Assembly: GCA_016714365.1 (NCBI GenBank)
Contig: JADJNH010000005.1
Span: 3,138,501 to 3,202,500 of the forward strand
Direction: 5' to 3'
Source: Candidatus Vicinibacter affinis
Lineage (GTDB): Bacteria; Bacteroidota; Bacteroidia; Chitinophagales; Saprospiraceae
DNA length: 64,000 bases
Position 1 is the first letter of the stretch. Every line of letters starts with the position of its first letter. Of this stretch, positions 63,774 to 64,000 are shown piece by piece. A model generated the notes under the pieces. It ran no database searches. It saw only the letters and a list, made by a program, of their open reading frames with translations, and had not been told where the DNA came from. The translations under genes were made by a program, and so were the position numbers.

Positions 63774-64000
63774 ATGAAATCAAGAATTCTGCAAGATGTA
63801 CTGCATTTAAAACAAGCGTACATTGATTCTATTCGTGATTCGAAAAATATTGAGTCAAACTTTTCGGCTAGATTAAACACACTTAAACTCAATGCTGAAA
63901 ATATTCTTGAACTTCACGATGCCCTGCTTTTTATTCTTGCTCACCCCGCAAACCAAAAGATAAAATCGCGGACTGCGCAAGAATTGAAAAAAATCAGTAA
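63774..64000 (+). CDS. Start of an unrecognised gene (partial, 3' end off the window)
   Basis: An ATG at 63774 opens a frame that stays open for 75 codons to the window edge. The visible residues (MKSRILQDVLHLKQAYIDSI then mostly helical, Lys/Leu-rich sequence) show no signal peptide or known motif. It begins 8 bases after the TfoX-domain gene, which suggests co-transcription. Too little is visible for a function. Confidence 0.6.
   Translation, partial: MKSRILQDVLHLKQAYIDSIRDSKNIESNFSARLNTLKLNAENILELHDALLFILAHPANQKIKSRTAQELKKIS

Noticed and set aside
1..64000. CRISPR arrays, insertion sequences, phage genes, rRNA
   Set aside because: No regularly spaced repeats, transposase or integrase motifs, phage structural genes or rRNA were seen while reading either strand.

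Overview
The window comes from a Bacteroidota chromosome, most likely a Saprospiraceae-like member. The support is many long secreted proteins with type IX secretion (T9SS) C-terminal sorting domains, PKD, FG-GAP/ASPIC-UnbV and HYR-like mega-proteins, an ECF sigma/FecR/STN-TonB receptor/DUF4249 cassette, AT-rich spacers, and several exact matches to the Bacteroidota -7 promoter element TAnnTTTG. Most genes lie on the minus strand. No phage, IS element, CRISPR array or rRNA was seen.

Layout. 1-9 kb: partial murB, an outer-membrane-like protein, an ABC exporter, a PKD/T9SS protein, a secreted M1 aminopeptidase and a Tet-like MFS transporter. 9-18 kb: an M36 metallopeptidase with two inserted PA domains, and a 1769-residue T9SS adhesin-like protein whose C-terminal two thirds differ in composition from its N terminus. 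18-29.4 kb: a dicluster ferredoxin, then a minus-strand operon of an ASPIC/UnbV lipoprotein, a lipoprotein, an exosortase, a membrane protein, a propeptide-like lipoprotein and a T9SS subtilase. Just upstream of it is a secreted protein ending in an IPTLxxWG-type exosortase sorting signal. 30-38 kb: a DUF1508 protein, a lipoprotein/barrel pair, two tandem paralogous lipoproteins with a papain-like Cys/His/Asp signature, and tRNA-Ser. 38.5-43.9 kb: the FecI/FecR/TonB/DUF4249 signalling and uptake cassette. 44-51 kb: two unrecognised envelope proteins, tRNA-His, a T9SS ASPIC/UnbV protein, a methyltransferase and purA.

51.4-61.6 kb is a sulfur-metabolism island. One tight minus-strand operon carries a universal stress protein, two YeeE/YedE half-transporters, a TsdA-like dihaem cytochrome, a SoxB-like hydrolase, an exported DsrE-like protein and an OprD-like porin. 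Next to it lie a rhodanese, a CstB-like persulfide dioxygenase-rhodanese fusion, a 1-Cys peroxiredoxin and a TauE exporter. Together they suggest uptake and oxidation of thiosulfate or sulfane sulfur, with detoxification of persulfide and sulfite. The window ends with an MbfA-like ferritin/VIT1 fusion, a TfoX-domain protein and the start of an unknown gene. Upstream of the ferritin/VIT1 gene is a cluster of GTTCATT/AATGAAC operator-like repeats.

All family calls rest on reading motifs by eye; no database search was run.
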